Shown: one piece after another, positions 9,057 through 18,350 of the stretch | Layout of the letters: each line of letters starts with the position of its first letter | Numbering within the stretch: position 1 is the first letter of the stretch | Assembly (NCBI RefSeq): GCF_014235785.1 | Contig: NZ_CP060137.1 | Location: forward strand, 1,054,001 to 1,118,000 | Origin: Bacillus sp. PAMC26568 | GTDB taxonomy: Bacteria > Bacillota > Bacilli > Bacillales > Bacillaceae | DNA length: 64,000 bases | Direction of reading: 5' to 3' | The notes under the pieces: model-generated | Databases searched by the model: none | Seen by the model: only the letters and a program-made list of their open reading frames with translations | Told to the model about the DNA's origin: nothing | Made by a program: the position numbers and the translations under genes

Positions 9057-9860
9057 TTAGAAGAGCGTCTTCCTAAAAAGAGAATAATTCGCACCAACAT
9101 CCTTTGCACTATGGGCGTCAGACCCGTACACGAGAGGGATGTTTTGTTTTTTTGCCTCTTCAATCATCCACTGATCAAGATAAATTGCTCCGCACAAATT
9201 CTTCCTCAATCCTGCGACGTTAAAATCAAGCTCCATACCTTCTTTTTTAATGGCATTGAGCAATTCATTCTGCAGGTTCTTCAAGTCAAATTGAACCGGA
9301 AACTGTTTTTGGAATTTGTTAATCAAGGTAAGATGGCCCAGCCTTTTCGGTTTGAAAGGACCGAGATTGGATTTCACGGCTGCAAGAAGAGTTATATAGT
9401 ATTGTTCATGTACCTGCTTTAATGTCCCTGCTGTTTGAATCATTTCCAGATAAGTATCTTCATGAAAATCCAGGCAGTAGTACTGTTTATTAAATTTTAA
9501 AAAATGAACAGATAATATCGAATCATCGATATAAGAACCGTAATCATTTAAAAAAGAAGTTGTTTCTTCTTCAAATCCCTCGATATAATCCACTTCAAAG
9601 CCAAGGTTAATTTTGATGCTGTCCGAATAATTCTTTTTAAGCTTTGTTACATGTGAGATATAGTCTTCTAATACGCTCAAAGCTATAGCACTGTCCCCAT
9701 CGGGAACAGGGTCAGAAAAACCTTCAGGCAATGGAGCATGTTCTGTAAAAGTCAGCTCATCAAACCCTTCATTTAGCGCCTGATCAATATACATTTCCAG
9801 ACTGTCTAAAGTACCGTGAGGACAAAAAGGCGTATGAACGTGTCCATCTTTTTTTCTCAA
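9057..9860 (-). CDS. hisJ: Histidinol-phosphatase (PHP family)
   Basis: The 267-residue PHP-type enzyme dephosphorylates histidinol phosphate in histidine synthesis. The metal-binding N-terminus GHVHTPFCPHG carries the H-x-H motif. FTEHAPLP and YGSDAHSAKDVG supply further metal ligands. I prefer TTG 9860 (MRKKDGHVHT). It aligns with the MQKRDGHIHT start of the B. subtilis enzyme and lies 8-9 nt from AGAGGTG, whereas GTG 9869 nearly abuts that site. Length matches B. subtilis HisJ (268). It converges with refZ and diverges from ezrA. Confidence 0.92.
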   Translation of the reverse strand: MRKKDGHVHTPFCPHGTLDSLEMYIDQALNEGFDELTFTEHAPLPEGFSDPVPDGDSAIALSVLEDYISHVTKLKKNYSDSIKINLGFEVDYIEGFEEETTSFLNDYGSYIDDSILSVHFLKFNKQYYCLDFHEDTYLEMIQTAGTLKQVHEQYYITLLAAVKSNLGPFKPKRLGHLTLINKFQKQFPVQFDLKNLQNELLNAIKKEGMELDFNVAGLRKNLCGAIYLDQWMIEEAKKQNIPLVYGSDAHSAKDVGANYSLFRKTLF

Positions 9861-10087
9861 CTGTGTCACACCTCTCGAAAACTGCGAAATATGGCGATAA
9901 ATTATGTAAAAAAATTTAAATTATGGGTCAAAAATTGTCGTTTACATGGTATCATAAAAACTATGAAATAACATCAATCATAAAAAAATTACTTTACATA
10001 AGAAATTCGACAATCGTTACTTACATTCATATAAAAATCTTATACCTTGTTATGACGATTTGCTGGAACACAACGAGGGGGCTCATT

Positions 10088-11785
10088 ATGGAAGTCGTTA
10101 TTGGACTTATTGTCATTTTGCTGGTTTTATTTGGTGCCGGCTACATGATCAGAAGAAACATATACAAAGAAGTAGATCGTTTGGAAGCTTTGAAAATTGA
10201 AATAATGAACCGGTCGATTGTAGATGAGCTCTCAAAAGTCAAAGACTTGAAAATGACTGGGCAGGCTGAAGAATTATTTGAGCGGTGGCGGAAGGAATGG
10301 GATGAAATTATTACTGCCCAGCTTCCAGAAGTGGAGGAGCTTCTCTTTGATGCTGAAGACTACGCAGATAAATACCGCTTCAATAAATCAAAGAAGGTTT
10401 TGGAGCACATTGAGAAAACCTTAAAGCATGTAGATGAATCAATTGAAATCATTATTTCTGAGATTAATGAACTTATTACCAGTGAAGAGAAAAACACAAT
10501 TGAAATTGAAGATGTCAAATCGAACGTTAAGAAAGCAAAGAAAACACTTCTCGCTCATAGCCATACATTTGGCAAAGCACACGCTAAACTGGATGCAAAG
10601 CTTGGTGAGATCTACGAAGCTTTAAAGCAATTTGATGCGGAAACAGAAGCGGGGAATTATTTGGCTGCAAGAGAGATTCTCATTCTGCAAAGCGAAGAGA
10701 TTCTTAATTTGCTTGCCAAAATAGACGACATTCCAAAGCTTTTGTCCGAGTGCCAAACAGTTATTCCAAACCAGCTGGCAGAGCTTGCTGAAGGCTATCA
10801 GGAAATGTTGGATAATGGGTTCCATTTGAAACATATACAGCTGGGTGCCGAACTTGAGAAGATGACTAAACAGCTTCAAGCTTATGTAGAGCTGCTTTCC
10901 GAAACAGAAACGGCTGAAGTAAAAGAAAACATAGAAGAAATTCAAGAATCGATTGATACCTTCTATGATCTTCTTGAAAAAGAAGTACTTGCCCATCATT
11001 ATGTGCAATCTGCAACGAATAAAATTGATCAGCAGCTGGCAGATCTCCTCATGCAGCGAAAAGAAACACAAGATGAAGCTGAGCTGGTTAAGCAGAGCTA
11101 TCATATTTCAGATATAGATCTGGATAGACAGAGAAAGCTTGAAAAACAAATGAATTCGCTTCACAAACAATTCTCACTCATTTCAACAAATCTTCAAACG
11201 GATCAGCTTGCTTATTCAATCATGAAAGAAGAGCTTGAAGAGCTTGAAAAGCAGATAGACAACGTTAAAATTGAGCATCAGGAATTCAAGGAAATGCTTC
11301 AGGCACTTCGAAAAGAAGAACGGGGAGCACGTCAAGCATTGGCTGAGGCAAAAAAACAACTGCTCGATTCAAGCAGGAACATTCAAAAAAGCAATGTTCC
11401 CGGATTGCCTGAAAGTCTGGCTCAGCTATTGCATGAAGCGAAAGAATCGATTGCAAAGGTTTCCATTAAAATTGAAGAAATCCCCCTTGATATGCTTGCA
11501 GTTAACATGCTATTAGAAGATGCAGTTCAGAACATCGCTATCTTTTCTAAGCAGTCAGAAGAAATGATTGAGCAAGTTTACCTGGCTGAAAAAGTGATAC
11601 AGTACGGAAATAAATTCAGAAGAAGAAACCGAAATGTTGCCGAACAATTAAAAGAGGCAGAATATCACTTCCGGAAGTATGAATACAGTGAGTCACTGGA
11701 AATAGCTGCAGCTGCCCTTGAACAGGTTGAACCAGGTTCACTGACAAGACTCCAGGCTATTCTGGATGAAGAGACAAAATCATAA
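10088..11785 (+). CDS. ezrA: Septation ring formation regulator EzrA
   Basis: This 565-residue division protein has one N-terminal membrane helix (residues 2-22) with a short outside tail, then a long cytoplasmic region made almost wholly of coiled coils rich in E, K, L and Q. EzrA limits FtsZ assembly away from midcell and links FtsZ to cell-wall synthases. Length matches B. subtilis EzrA (562). ATG 10088 follows GAGGGGG. The 227-bp gap upstream to hisJ is AT-rich with several promoter-like hexamers, none clear enough to call. Confidence 0.96.
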   Translation: MEVVIGLIVILLVLFGAGYMIRRNIYKEVDRLEALKIEIMNRSIVDELSKVKDLKMTGQAEELFERWRKEWDEIITAQLPEVEELLFDAEDYADKYRFNKSKKVLEHIEKTLKHVDESIEIIISEINELITSEEKNTIEIEDVKSNVKKAKKTLLAHSHTFGKAHAKLDAKLGEIYEALKQFDAETEAGNYLAAREILILQSEEILNLLAKIDDIPKLLSECQTVIPNQLAELAEGYQEMLDNGFHLKHIQLGAELEKMTKQLQAYVELLSETETAEVKENIEEIQESIDTFYDLLEKEVLAHHYVQSATNKIDQQLADLLMQRKETQDEAELVKQSYHISDIDLDRQRKLEKQMNSLHKQFSLISTNLQTDQLAYSIMKEELEELEKQIDNVKIEHQEFKEMLQALRKEERGARQALAEAKKQLLDSSRNIQKSNVPGLPESLAQLLHEAKESIAKVSIKIEEIPLDMLAVNMLLEDAVQNIAIFSKQSEEMIEQVYLAEKVIQYGNKFRRRNRNVAEQLKEAEYHFRKYEYSESLEIAAAALEQVEPGSLTRLQAILDEETKS

Positions 11786-11786
11786 T

Positions 11787-11827
11787 CAAAAAAGATCCCA
11801 TACCAGTCTGGTATGGGATCTTTTTTG
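11787..11827. terminator. Bidirectional terminator between ezrA and braB
   Basis: A 13-bp stem GATCCCATACCAG / CTGGTATGGGATC has A residues on the left and T residues on the right. It serves both converging genes. Confidence 0.93.
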
Positions 11828-11876
11828 GGTAATAGTGAGAAGGGGAAGAACAAGCCTCTCTTTTTTCCTTCTTGTC

Positions 11877-13217
11877 TTATTTACTATATTCCGTTCGATG
11901 CCGAGTACGGCCTGATGAGAAGGCCAATCCGATGAGTCCCCCTATCATTGCCGGGACAACAAATCCGATGCCATATTCGTATAAAGGGATGACTGCAATA
12001 AGAGATTCATCAATAGAACCTGGTAATAGTCCGCCGGCTTTTAAACCATCTGCAATACTTATGATTGTTGTCAGTAATAAGCTGCCGATATAAACTTCAG
12101 GTGCCCCTTTAAAATAATGATGGAGAAAGGATAGGGCAATCAGAACAATAGCAAGCGGGTAAATACCAACAAGAACTGGAACTGAAAAGGCAATCAAATT
12201 TGTTAATCCGACATTTGCAACAACTAAACTGAATAAACAAATAACTGTAATGATCATCTTATATGAAATGCCAGGGAAAACCTTTGAAAAATAATTCCCG
12301 CACGCTGAAACCAGTCCAATGCTGGTTGTCAAGCAAGCAAACGTAATGGCAGTACTTAAGACTACATTGCCTAAGGAGCCAAATAAAATAGTGACTGATT
12401 CAGATAAAACGGATCCGCCATTATCCAGATATCCAATTTGAGACACGCTTGTAGCTCCTAAATACGCAAGTGAGATATAAACAGCCGCAAGTCCTGCAGC
12501 AGCTATTAATCCGCATTTGATGCATATTTTAGCAATTTCTGAGCGTTCTGTTACTCCTCTCTCTTTTACTGCATTGATGACAACGATACTGAAAACTAAA
12601 GCTGCAAGAGTATCCATTGTCAAATAGCCTTCTAAAAATCCTTTGAAAAAGGACCCATCTGCGTACTCTCCCTTAGGAGCCTGCATTTCTCCCAAAGGTG
12701 TAATGAACATCTTGACCGAAATAAGAGCCAGCACAATCAGCAAGATTGGTGTGAGCAGCTTTCCAACAGTATCCACAAGCTTTGTCGGGTTTAGCGAAAG
12801 CCATAGAGTTATTCCGAAAAAGATAATGGTAAATAGAAACAATGGCAAGCTGCTTTGACCAGCTGCTTCTGGCAGGAATGGCAGTATACCAATTTCATAT
12901 GTGACCGTTCCCGTTCTTGGAATTGCAAAAACCGGACCGATGGCTAGGTATAATACAAAAGTAAATACTAAACCGAAAACAGGATGAACCCTGCTTGCTA
13001 AAGATTGAACATCACTGCCTGAAATGCCAATTGCGACAACTCCAAGGAGAGGAAGTCCAACACCTGTGATCAGAAATCCGAGAATCGCTTCCCACATGTT
13101 TACACCGGCTAGCTGGCCTAAAGCAGGAGGAAAGATTAAATTTCCTGCTCCAAAAAATAAGGCAAAGAGCATAAGTCCTATAGTAAATGTTTCTTTTAAT
13201 GGTAATGACTTTGTCAT
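11877..13217 (-). CDS. braB: Branched-chain amino acid permease (BraB/BrnQ family)
   Basis: The 446-residue LIVCS-family cation symporter imports isoleucine, leucine and valine. About 12 hydrophobic membrane segments are visible, beginning FTIGLMLFALFFGAGNLIFP, a hallmark of the family. It sits between ezrA and nifZ exactly as braB does in B. subtilis. ATG 13217 follows CAGGGGGATTTAC. A consensus promoter and a CodY-like box lie upstream, so repression when branched-chain amino acids and GTP are plentiful is expected. Confidence 0.93.
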   Translation of the reverse strand: MTKSLPLKETFTIGLMLFALFFGAGNLIFPPALGQLAGVNMWEAILGFLITGVGLPLLGVVAIGISGSDVQSLASRVHPVFGLVFTFVLYLAIGPVFAIPRTGTVTYEIGILPFLPEAAGQSSLPLFLFTIIFFGITLWLSLNPTKLVDTVGKLLTPILLIVLALISVKMFITPLGEMQAPKGEYADGSFFKGFLEGYLTMDTLAALVFSIVVINAVKERGVTERSEIAKICIKCGLIAAAGLAAVYISLAYLGATSVSQIGYLDNGGSVLSESVTILFGSLGNVVLSTAITFACLTTSIGLVSACGNYFSKVFPGISYKMIITVICLFSLVVANVGLTNLIAFSVPVLVGIYPLAIVLIALSFLHHYFKGAPEVYIGSLLLTTIISIADGLKAGGLLPGSIDESLIAVIPLYEYGIGFVVPAMIGGLIGLAFSSGRTRHRTEYSK

Positions 13218-13271
13218 GTAAATCCCCCTGAAGACTAAGTGTTAAGTGATGTATCCGTTTTCATACTATCA

Positions 13272-13286
13272 CATTTCCTGAAAAAT
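13272..13286 (-). promoter_or_regulatory. CodY-like box in the braB leader
   Basis: Minus-strand ATTTTTCAGGAAATG has three mismatches to the 15-bp CodY consensus AATTTTCWGAAAATT. It begins about 23 nt downstream of the predicted braB start, where bound CodY could block elongation. Confidence 0.45.
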
Positions 13287-13316
13287 TTGTCGAAAAATAA
13301 GATTGAATCAATTTTT

Positions 13317-13344
13317 ATTATATTCAAAAAATTTAATATGTCAA
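13317..13344 (-). promoter_or_regulatory. braB promoter
   Basis: The minus strand carries a perfect -35 TTGACA (13339-13344) and a perfect -10 TATAAT (13317-13322) with a 16-bp spacer. Confidence 0.75.
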
Positions 13345-13472
13345 ATAGTAAGATAATTCATTTCATATTTATTGGTTTTATGTTATTATGATTGTTTGTT
13401 TCATACTAAATAACCACTATACATAAAATCTAGACTGAAACTCCCTACTTTTTTATTGGAGGACAGAATACC

Positions 13473-14612
13473 TTGATATATTTAGATAATAGTGCAACCA
13501 CAAGAACATACGAAGAAGTATTGCATTCTTTTACACATGTTGCAACCCGTTATTTTGCAAATCCTTCTTCTCTGCACGGACTTGGTGCAGAAGCAGAAAA
13601 TCTATTAACACAGGCAAGAAAGCAGATTGCGGAACTTCTAGGTGCAGAAGCAGAAGAAATTATTTTTACATCTGGAGGTACTGAAGGGAATAATTTAGCA
13701 ATTAAAGGAACAGCACTTGCTTTAAAAAACAAAGGGAAACATATTATTACAACACAAATTGAACATCCTTCTGTCATTGAAAGCTGCAGGCAGCTGCAAG
13801 AGCTGTTTGATTTTGAGATCACCTATTTACCTGTAAATGAAGAGGGAATTGTTTCAATCAAAGACGTTGAAAAACATATAAGAAAAGATACGATTTTAGT
13901 TTCCATTATGCATGTCAATAATGAAACAGGATCGATTCAGCCTATTGAAGAAATAGGAAATTTGCTGAGAATGTTTCCGGGGATTTACTTTCACGTGGAT
14001 GATGTTCAAGGAGTAACAAAAGTTCCTCTTTCACTTGAAAATATTGATTTATGCAGCATCTCTGGGCATAAATTTCATGCACTTAATGGGTGCGGCGCTT
14101 TGTTTGTTCGAAAAGGCACTCGAGTAAAGCCTCTTTTAACAGGAGGACTGCAGGAAATGCAAGCCCGTTCAGGTACAGAAAGTATTGCTCTTGCTGTTTC
14201 CATGGCAAAAGCATTAAGAATGTCAATTGAAAAATATGATATCTGCAAAGATGATTTGCGAAAGATGAAAAATAAGACAATCCATGAACTAACCAAGATG
14301 AATGGAATTGTCGTAAATACACCTGAACAATCATCAGCGCCGCATATCCTCAATTTTTCTGCTCCAGGATTTCAAGCAGAAGTGCTCGTTCACATGCTGG
14401 AGCAAAGCGGGGTTTTCGTGTCCACTACATCAGCATGTTCTTCTAAAAGGAAGCGCATCAGCAACGTTCTTCTTGCAATGGGCAAAGGAGATGCGATTGC
14501 ATCAAGTTCACTTCGGATCAGTCTTTCGTATGAAAATACGGAACATGAACTAAAGGTCTTTATAGATGTTTTAAAGAAATCATTGGGAAAATTAATGAAA
14601 GTAACGAGGTAG
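13473..14612 (+). CDS. nifZ: Cysteine desulfurase NifZ
   Basis: The 379-residue class V PLP enzyme takes sulfur from cysteine and passes it to ThiI for 4-thiouridine in tRNA. It starts with MIYLDNSATT. The PLP lysine is K200 (SGHKFHALNG) and the persulfide cysteine is C322 (TTSACSSKRK). TTG 13473 is preceded by GGAGG at 13458. thiI starts 4 bp after the stop, so the pair is one operon and the sulfur donor sits beside its acceptor, as in B. subtilis. It diverges from braB across 255 bp. Confidence 0.95.
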   Translation: MIYLDNSATTRTYEEVLHSFTHVATRYFANPSSLHGLGAEAENLLTQARKQIAELLGAEAEEIIFTSGGTEGNNLAIKGTALALKNKGKHIITTQIEHPSVIESCRQLQELFDFEITYLPVNEEGIVSIKDVEKHIRKDTILVSIMHVNNETGSIQPIEEIGNLLRMFPGIYFHVDDVQGVTKVPLSLENIDLCSISGHKFHALNGCGALFVRKGTRVKPLLTGGLQEMQARSGTESIALAVSMAKALRMSIEKYDICKDDLRKMKNKTIHELTKMNGIVVNTPEQSSAPHILNFSAPGFQAEVLVHMLEQSGVFVSTTSACSSKRKRISNVLLAMGKGDAIASSSLRISLSYENTEHELKVFIDVLKKSLGKLMKVTR

Positions 14613-14616
14613 TTAT

Positions 14617-15816
14617 ATGAATTATGATCACATATTAATTCGATATGGAGAGATTTCAACAAAAGGAAAAAATCGCAAACGTTTTATTGATCAATTAAAA
14701 CATAATCTAAAACTAGTTTTGACTGCATTTCCCGTGCTTGGTTTCAGCAGCAACCGTGATCGGCTCTACATAAAGCTAAATGGGGAAAATCATGAAAAAA
14801 TTCTAGAAAAACTTTCGAACGTTTTTGGGATTCACTCATTCAGTCTGGCGTTAAAATGCAAAAGTGAATTAGAGGAAATAAAAAATAGTTCACTTCAGCT
14901 GATGACTGAAAAATATAAGCCGGGTAATACTTTTAAAGTATCTGCAAGAAGAGCCGACAAAACGTTTCCGCTTCTGACAAATGAAATTAACTATGCAATC
15001 GGCAGCCACATTTTGCAAAACACGGATGGCTTAACAGTTGATGTGCATGACCCTGACATTGATTTAAGAGTGGAAGTTCGTTCTGAAGGAACTTACTTGA
15101 CATGTAAGGATTATCAAGGGGCAGGCGGCCTGCCAGCCGGAGTAAGCGGAAAAGCCGTTTTGATGCTTTCAGGAGGAATTGACAGTCCCGTTGCCGGGTA
15201 TTATGCTATGAAACGCGGAATCGAGGTTGATGCGATACATTTCTTTAGTCCCCCCTATACGAGTGAACGAGCCAAGCAGAAGGTCATTGATCTCGCTCGC
15301 AAACTTACTGCATTAGGCGGTCAGGTCAACCTTCATATTGTTCCATTTACTGAAATACAGGAAACCATTCAAAAACAAGTTCCTGAAAGCTATATTATGA
15401 CATCGACTCGGCGAATGATGCTTAAAATAGCCGACAGGATTCGAGAAAGGCAGGGAGGACTTGCCATTATTACTGGAGAAAGCCTAGGCCAAGTGGCAAG
15501 CCAAACATTAGAAAGCATGTTTGCAATAAATGATGTCACAAGCACTCCAATCATCCGTCCGTTAATTACATTTGATAAAACAGATATTATTTCAATCTCT
15601 AAAGAAATAGGAACGCATGATATTTCCATTCTTCCTTATGAAGATTGCTGTACTATTTTTACACCTGCCTCGCCTGCAACAAAACCGAAGCTTGAAAAGG
15701 CAGAAAGATTTGAAAGCTTTTTGGATTTTGATCTGCTTCTTGATAAAGCCGTTGAACAGACAGAAATAATTAAAATTTCAACTAGTGATAACCAGGATTA
15801 CGAGCGTCTATTTTAA
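14617..15816 (+). CDS. thiI: tRNA 4-thiouridine synthase ThiI
   Basis: The 399-residue enzyme adenylates U8 of tRNA and inserts sulfur. Order of parts: N-terminal ferredoxin-like and THUMP regions (to about residue 165), then a PP-loop ATP pyrophosphatase domain with SGGIDSP at 185-191. There is no C-terminal rhodanese domain, as in Bacillus and unlike E. coli, so sulfur must come from NifZ. ATG 14617 follows ACGAGGTAG. It is co-transcribed with nifZ. Confidence 0.96.
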   Translation: MNYDHILIRYGEISTKGKNRKRFIDQLKHNLKLVLTAFPVLGFSSNRDRLYIKLNGENHEKILEKLSNVFGIHSFSLALKCKSELEEIKNSSLQLMTEKYKPGNTFKVSARRADKTFPLLTNEINYAIGSHILQNTDGLTVDVHDPDIDLRVEVRSEGTYLTCKDYQGAGGLPAGVSGKAVLMLSGGIDSPVAGYYAMKRGIEVDAIHFFSPPYTSERAKQKVIDLARKLTALGGQVNLHIVPFTEIQETIQKQVPESYIMTSTRRMMLKIADRIRERQGGLAIITGESLGQVASQTLESMFAINDVTSTPIIRPLITFDKTDIISISKEIGTHDISILPYEDCCTIFTPASPATKPKLEKAERFESFLDFDLLLDKAVEQTEIIKISTSDNQDYERLF

Positions 15817-15851
15817 AAATATATAATTGTGAACAATTACCAAAATTAGTT

Positions 15852-15882
15852 TGAATGAAGCCATGTGTTTTTACACAATCTA
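15852..15882 (+). promoter_or_regulatory. Sigma-G-like promoter of sspA
   Basis: TGAATG (15852-15857) is followed after 18 bp by CAATCTA (15876-15882). This compares with the sigma-G consensus TGNATR and CATNNTA, with one mismatch in the -10. Confidence 0.6.
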
Positions 15883-15905
15883 ACCTCACAAGGAGGTGAA
15901 AACAC

Positions 15906-16115
15906 ATGGCAAACAACAACAGCGGCAGCAGAAACGAATTGCTAGTGCCAGGTGCACAACAAGCAATCGACCAAATGAAATATGAAATCGCTTCTGAGTT
16001 CGGAGTGAACTTAGGCGCAGAAACAACTTCTCGTGCTAACGGTTCTGTAGGCGGAGAGATTACTAAACGTTTAGTATCTTACGCTCAATCAAACATGAGT
16101 GGTTTTTCAAAATAA
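15906..16115 (+). CDS. sspA: Alpha/beta-type small acid-soluble spore protein
   Basis: The 69-residue DNA-coating protein of the dormant spore protects DNA from UV and heat. Both family signatures are present: [12 protein letters not shown], which contains the germination protease site, and [11 protein letters not shown] near the C-terminus. The ribosome site AAGGAGGTGAA is near perfect. A sigma-G-like promoter upstream implies forespore expression. Its place after thiI matches B. subtilis sspA, but these genes are multi-copy, so the letter is by position only. Confidence 0.95.
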   Translation: MANNNSGSRNELLVPGAQQAIDQMKYEIASEFGVNLGAETTSRANGSVGGEITKRLVSYAQSNMSGFSK

Positions 16116-16138
16116 TTGAACTAAATAGATATGGCTAC

Positions 16139-16167
16139 GAAGGGTGGGGAACAAACCCCACTCTTTT
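16139..16167 (+). terminator. Terminator after sspA
   Basis: AGGGTGGGG and CCCCACTCT pair around AACAAA and are followed by a T-rich run. Confidence 0.75.
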
Positions 16168-16220
16168 CTTTACGCTTTTATATGCTTTCCCGGCATTTTA
16201 AATAGAGGAGGCCGTTTTTT

Positions 16221-16373
16221 ATGACTAAAAATCATAATCGGAATGATTCAGAGTTTGGGCGAGAATTTGAGGGCGGACAAGAGCAGAACCAAAAGCTGCA
16301 AAAGTCCAAAAAACAAGGAAGAAAACGCAGAAGCGAACCTAAAAATGCAGTAGAGTCGAATGAGCAAAGTTAA
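16221..16373 (+). CDS. Small basic hydrophilic protein, unknown
   Basis: A 50-residue reading frame starts at ATG 16221 with AGAGGAGG at 16203-16211, and the next feature is a strong terminator. The product is very rich in charged and polar residues (K, R, E, Q, N), has no Cys or Trp and no hydrophobic segment, and carries a basic patch KKQGRKRRSEPK. It sits directly after a spore DNA-binding protein gene and could be a minor spore protein, but I do not recognise the family. The ribosome site and terminator support it being real. Confidence 0.6.
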   Translation: MTKNHNRNDSEFGREFEGGQEQNQKLQKSKKQGRKRRSEPKNAVESNEQS

Positions 16374-16379
16374 GTTTAT

Positions 16380-16409
16380 GAGCGCGGACATAGAATCCGC
16401 GCTCTTTTA
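16380..16409 (+). terminator. Terminator after the 50-residue gene
   Basis: GAGCGCGGA and TCCGCGCTC form a 9-bp stem followed by TTTT. Confidence 0.9.
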
Positions 16410-16473
16410 TTGGCTGGGAAATAGGAATCAAGTTCCTCATTTAACACTTCTGATAAGATATTTTGCAATAATA

Positions 16474-16502
16474 TTCAAAAATGTTTAAATATTATGTATA
16501 AT
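16474..16502 (+). promoter_or_regulatory. Predicted ytcI promoter
   Basis: TTCAAA (16474-16479), 17 bp, then consensus TATAAT (16497-16502), about 30 bp before the ytcI start codon. Confidence 0.55.
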
Positions 16503-16531
16503 CTAAAAGAAGATAACAAGGAGGGGTCACA

Positions 16532-18109
16532 ATGTTAAGAGATGAGCTAATTGCGCCAGAAAACTATAATCTTGTACAAGAAGTTGAAAAACATGCAAAG
16601 GATGCAGATAGAATTGCATTGAAGTGGGAGAATGAACATGGAGATAGAGAAGAACTTACATATGGGCAGCTGCTTGATAAAGCAAATCGAATTGGAAGCG
16701 CTTTATTAAGTAAAGGTCTCACGCAAGGTGATAAAATTCTTGTTATCATTCCGCGGTTTCCTGAAGCGTATGCCGTATACTTAGGAGCTTTAAAAGCCGG
16801 GTTTGTTGTGATTCCAAGCTCCGAAATGCTGCGCACAAAAGATCTTCAATACCGAGTCACTCATGGAGATGTAAAAGCGATCATCTCTTATGCTGATTTT
16901 ACAGGTGAATGTAAAGAAATAAATGAATTTCATTCTCTTCATAAATTTTCAATTGGAGGAAAGACAGAGGATTGGCATTCACTAGAAGAAGAAGCGGACA
17001 AACAATCTGGAGAGCTTGCTCTCGCTCGGACTAGAAGAGACAGTCATGCCTTTTTATCATATACATCAGGCACAACCGGCAATCCAAAAGGCGTCGTTCA
17101 TACACATGGGTGGGCTTATGCCCATTTAAAAACAGCTGCTGCAAATTGGCTCAGCATTGAAGAGAAAGATGTTGTCTGGGCAACAGCTGGGCCGGGCTGG
17201 CAAAAATGGATTTGGAGTCCGTTCTTATCCGTACTGGGGTCAGGTGCAACAGGCATTGTCTACAATGGCCGTTTTGAACCAAAGAAATACTTGCAGCTTT
17301 TGCAGGATTATCAAGTGAACGTCTTATGCTGTACGCCAACTGAATATCGATTAATGGCTAAAGTAGATAATTTAAAGGATTACTCGCTTCCTGCCCTGCA
17401 CAGCGCTGTTTCAGCTGGTGAGCCATTGAACCGTGAAGTCATTGACACATTCAGACATTACTTTAACATCGAGGTTAGAGACGGGTACGGACAAACAGAG
17501 AATACGCTTTTAGTAGGAGTTATGAAAGGCATGGATGTAAAACCAGGCTCAATGGGTAAACCGACGCCTGGAAATAAAGTTGAAATTATCAATGATGAAG
17601 GCGGAATTTGCAAGACAGGAGAAGTCGGAGACATAGCTGTTCATGTAGATACCCCTGCATTATTCAAGGAATATTATAAAGATCCTGAGCGAACGGCCAT
17701 GCAATTTAGAGGCAGATACTATATTACCGGAGATAGAGCAAGAAAAGATGAAGACGGCTATTTCTGGTTTGAAGGAAGACGTGATGATATTATCATCAGC
17801 TCAGGCTATACAATTGGACCATTTGAGGTTGAAGATGCGCTGGTCAAGCATCCGTATGTAAAAGAATGCGCTGTTGTGGCAAGTCCTGATGAGCTTCGCG
17901 GAAGCATCGTGAAAGCTTATATCGTTCTTCAGGATGAGGTAGACGCAGAATCACCAGAACTAATTGCTGTTTTGCAGGATCATGTAAAAGCGCTGACAGC
18001 TCCATATAAATATCCCCGCAAAATTGAATTTGTGGAGGAGCTGCCTAAAACAACTTCGGGTAAGATCAGAAGAATTGAATTACGGCAGCGTGAACATGCA
18101 GAAGCATAA
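16532..18109 (+). CDS. ytcI: Acyl-CoA synthetase (AMP-forming), YtcI-like
   Basis: The 525-residue ANL-superfamily enzyme activates a carboxylic acid with ATP and then forms the CoA thioester. The P-loop motif TSGTTGNPKGVVHTH, DGYGQTEN, YITGDRARKDEDGYFWFEGR and the C-terminal lysine loop PKTTSGKIRR are all present, so it should be active. It resembles medium-chain acyl-CoA and acetyl-CoA synthetases; substrate is not certain. ATG 16532 follows AAGGAGGGG. The position between sspA and ytcJ matches B. subtilis ytcI. Confidence 0.9.
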   Translation: MLRDELIAPENYNLVQEVEKHAKDADRIALKWENEHGDREELTYGQLLDKANRIGSALLSKGLTQGDKILVIIPRFPEAYAVYLGALKAGFVVIPSSEMLRTKDLQYRVTHGDVKAIISYADFTGECKEINEFHSLHKFSIGGKTEDWHSLEEEADKQSGELALARTRRDSHAFLSYTSGTTGNPKGVVHTHGWAYAHLKTAAANWLSIEEKDVVWATAGPGWQKWIWSPFLSVLGSGATGIVYNGRFEPKKYLQLLQDYQVNVLCCTPTEYRLMAKVDNLKDYSLPALHSAVSAGEPLNREVIDTFRHYFNIEVRDGYGQTENTLLVGVMKGMDVKPGSMGKPTPGNKVEIINDEGGICKTGEVGDIAVHVDTPALFKEYYKDPERTAMQFRGRYYITGDRARKDEDGYFWFEGRRDDIIISSGYTIGPFEVEDALVKHPYVKECAVVASPDELRGSIVKAYIVLQDEVDAESPELIAVLQDHVKALTAPYKYPRKIEFVEELPKTTSGKIRRIELRQREHAEA

Positions 18110-18116
18110 GGTGATG

Positions 18117-18148
18117 AAACCAGGCAGATGACTCTGTCTGGTTTTTAA
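18117..18148 (+). terminator. Terminator after ytcI
   Basis: AACCAGGCAGA and TCTGTCTGGTT pair around a short loop and are followed by a T run. Confidence 0.8.
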
Positions 18149-18171
18149 TAGCAGCGAATGATAACATAGAT

Positions 18172-18322
18172 TGAAAAGGCTCATTTCTAAAAGATTGTTG
18201 CTAGTACTCAATTGATAAAATAAGGAGTTTCATGTGTTTTCATTAGTAAAGAGCACGAAATCCTACTAATAGACATGAATACATCTAACTGCGGAAACAA
18301 CAATCTATTCGAACAAAGCCGA
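18172..18322 (+). repeat. MITE-like element, copy E (divergent)
   Basis: The left end AGGCTCATTTCTAAAAG followed by ATTGTTGCT is mirrored at the right by CAACAATCTATTCGAACA and AAGCC. The ends resemble those of copies A-D in this window, but the core is different. It fills most of the gap between ytcI and ytcJ and ends about 15 bp before the ytcJ ribosome site. Confidence 0.5.
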
Positions 18323-18350
18323 TGAAAAAGAAAGCTGGAGGAATGTCACC

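Noticed and set aside
10622-11104. 160-residue frame antisense to ezrA
   Set aside because: It mirrors the coiled-coil coding of ezrA and has no start signal of its own.
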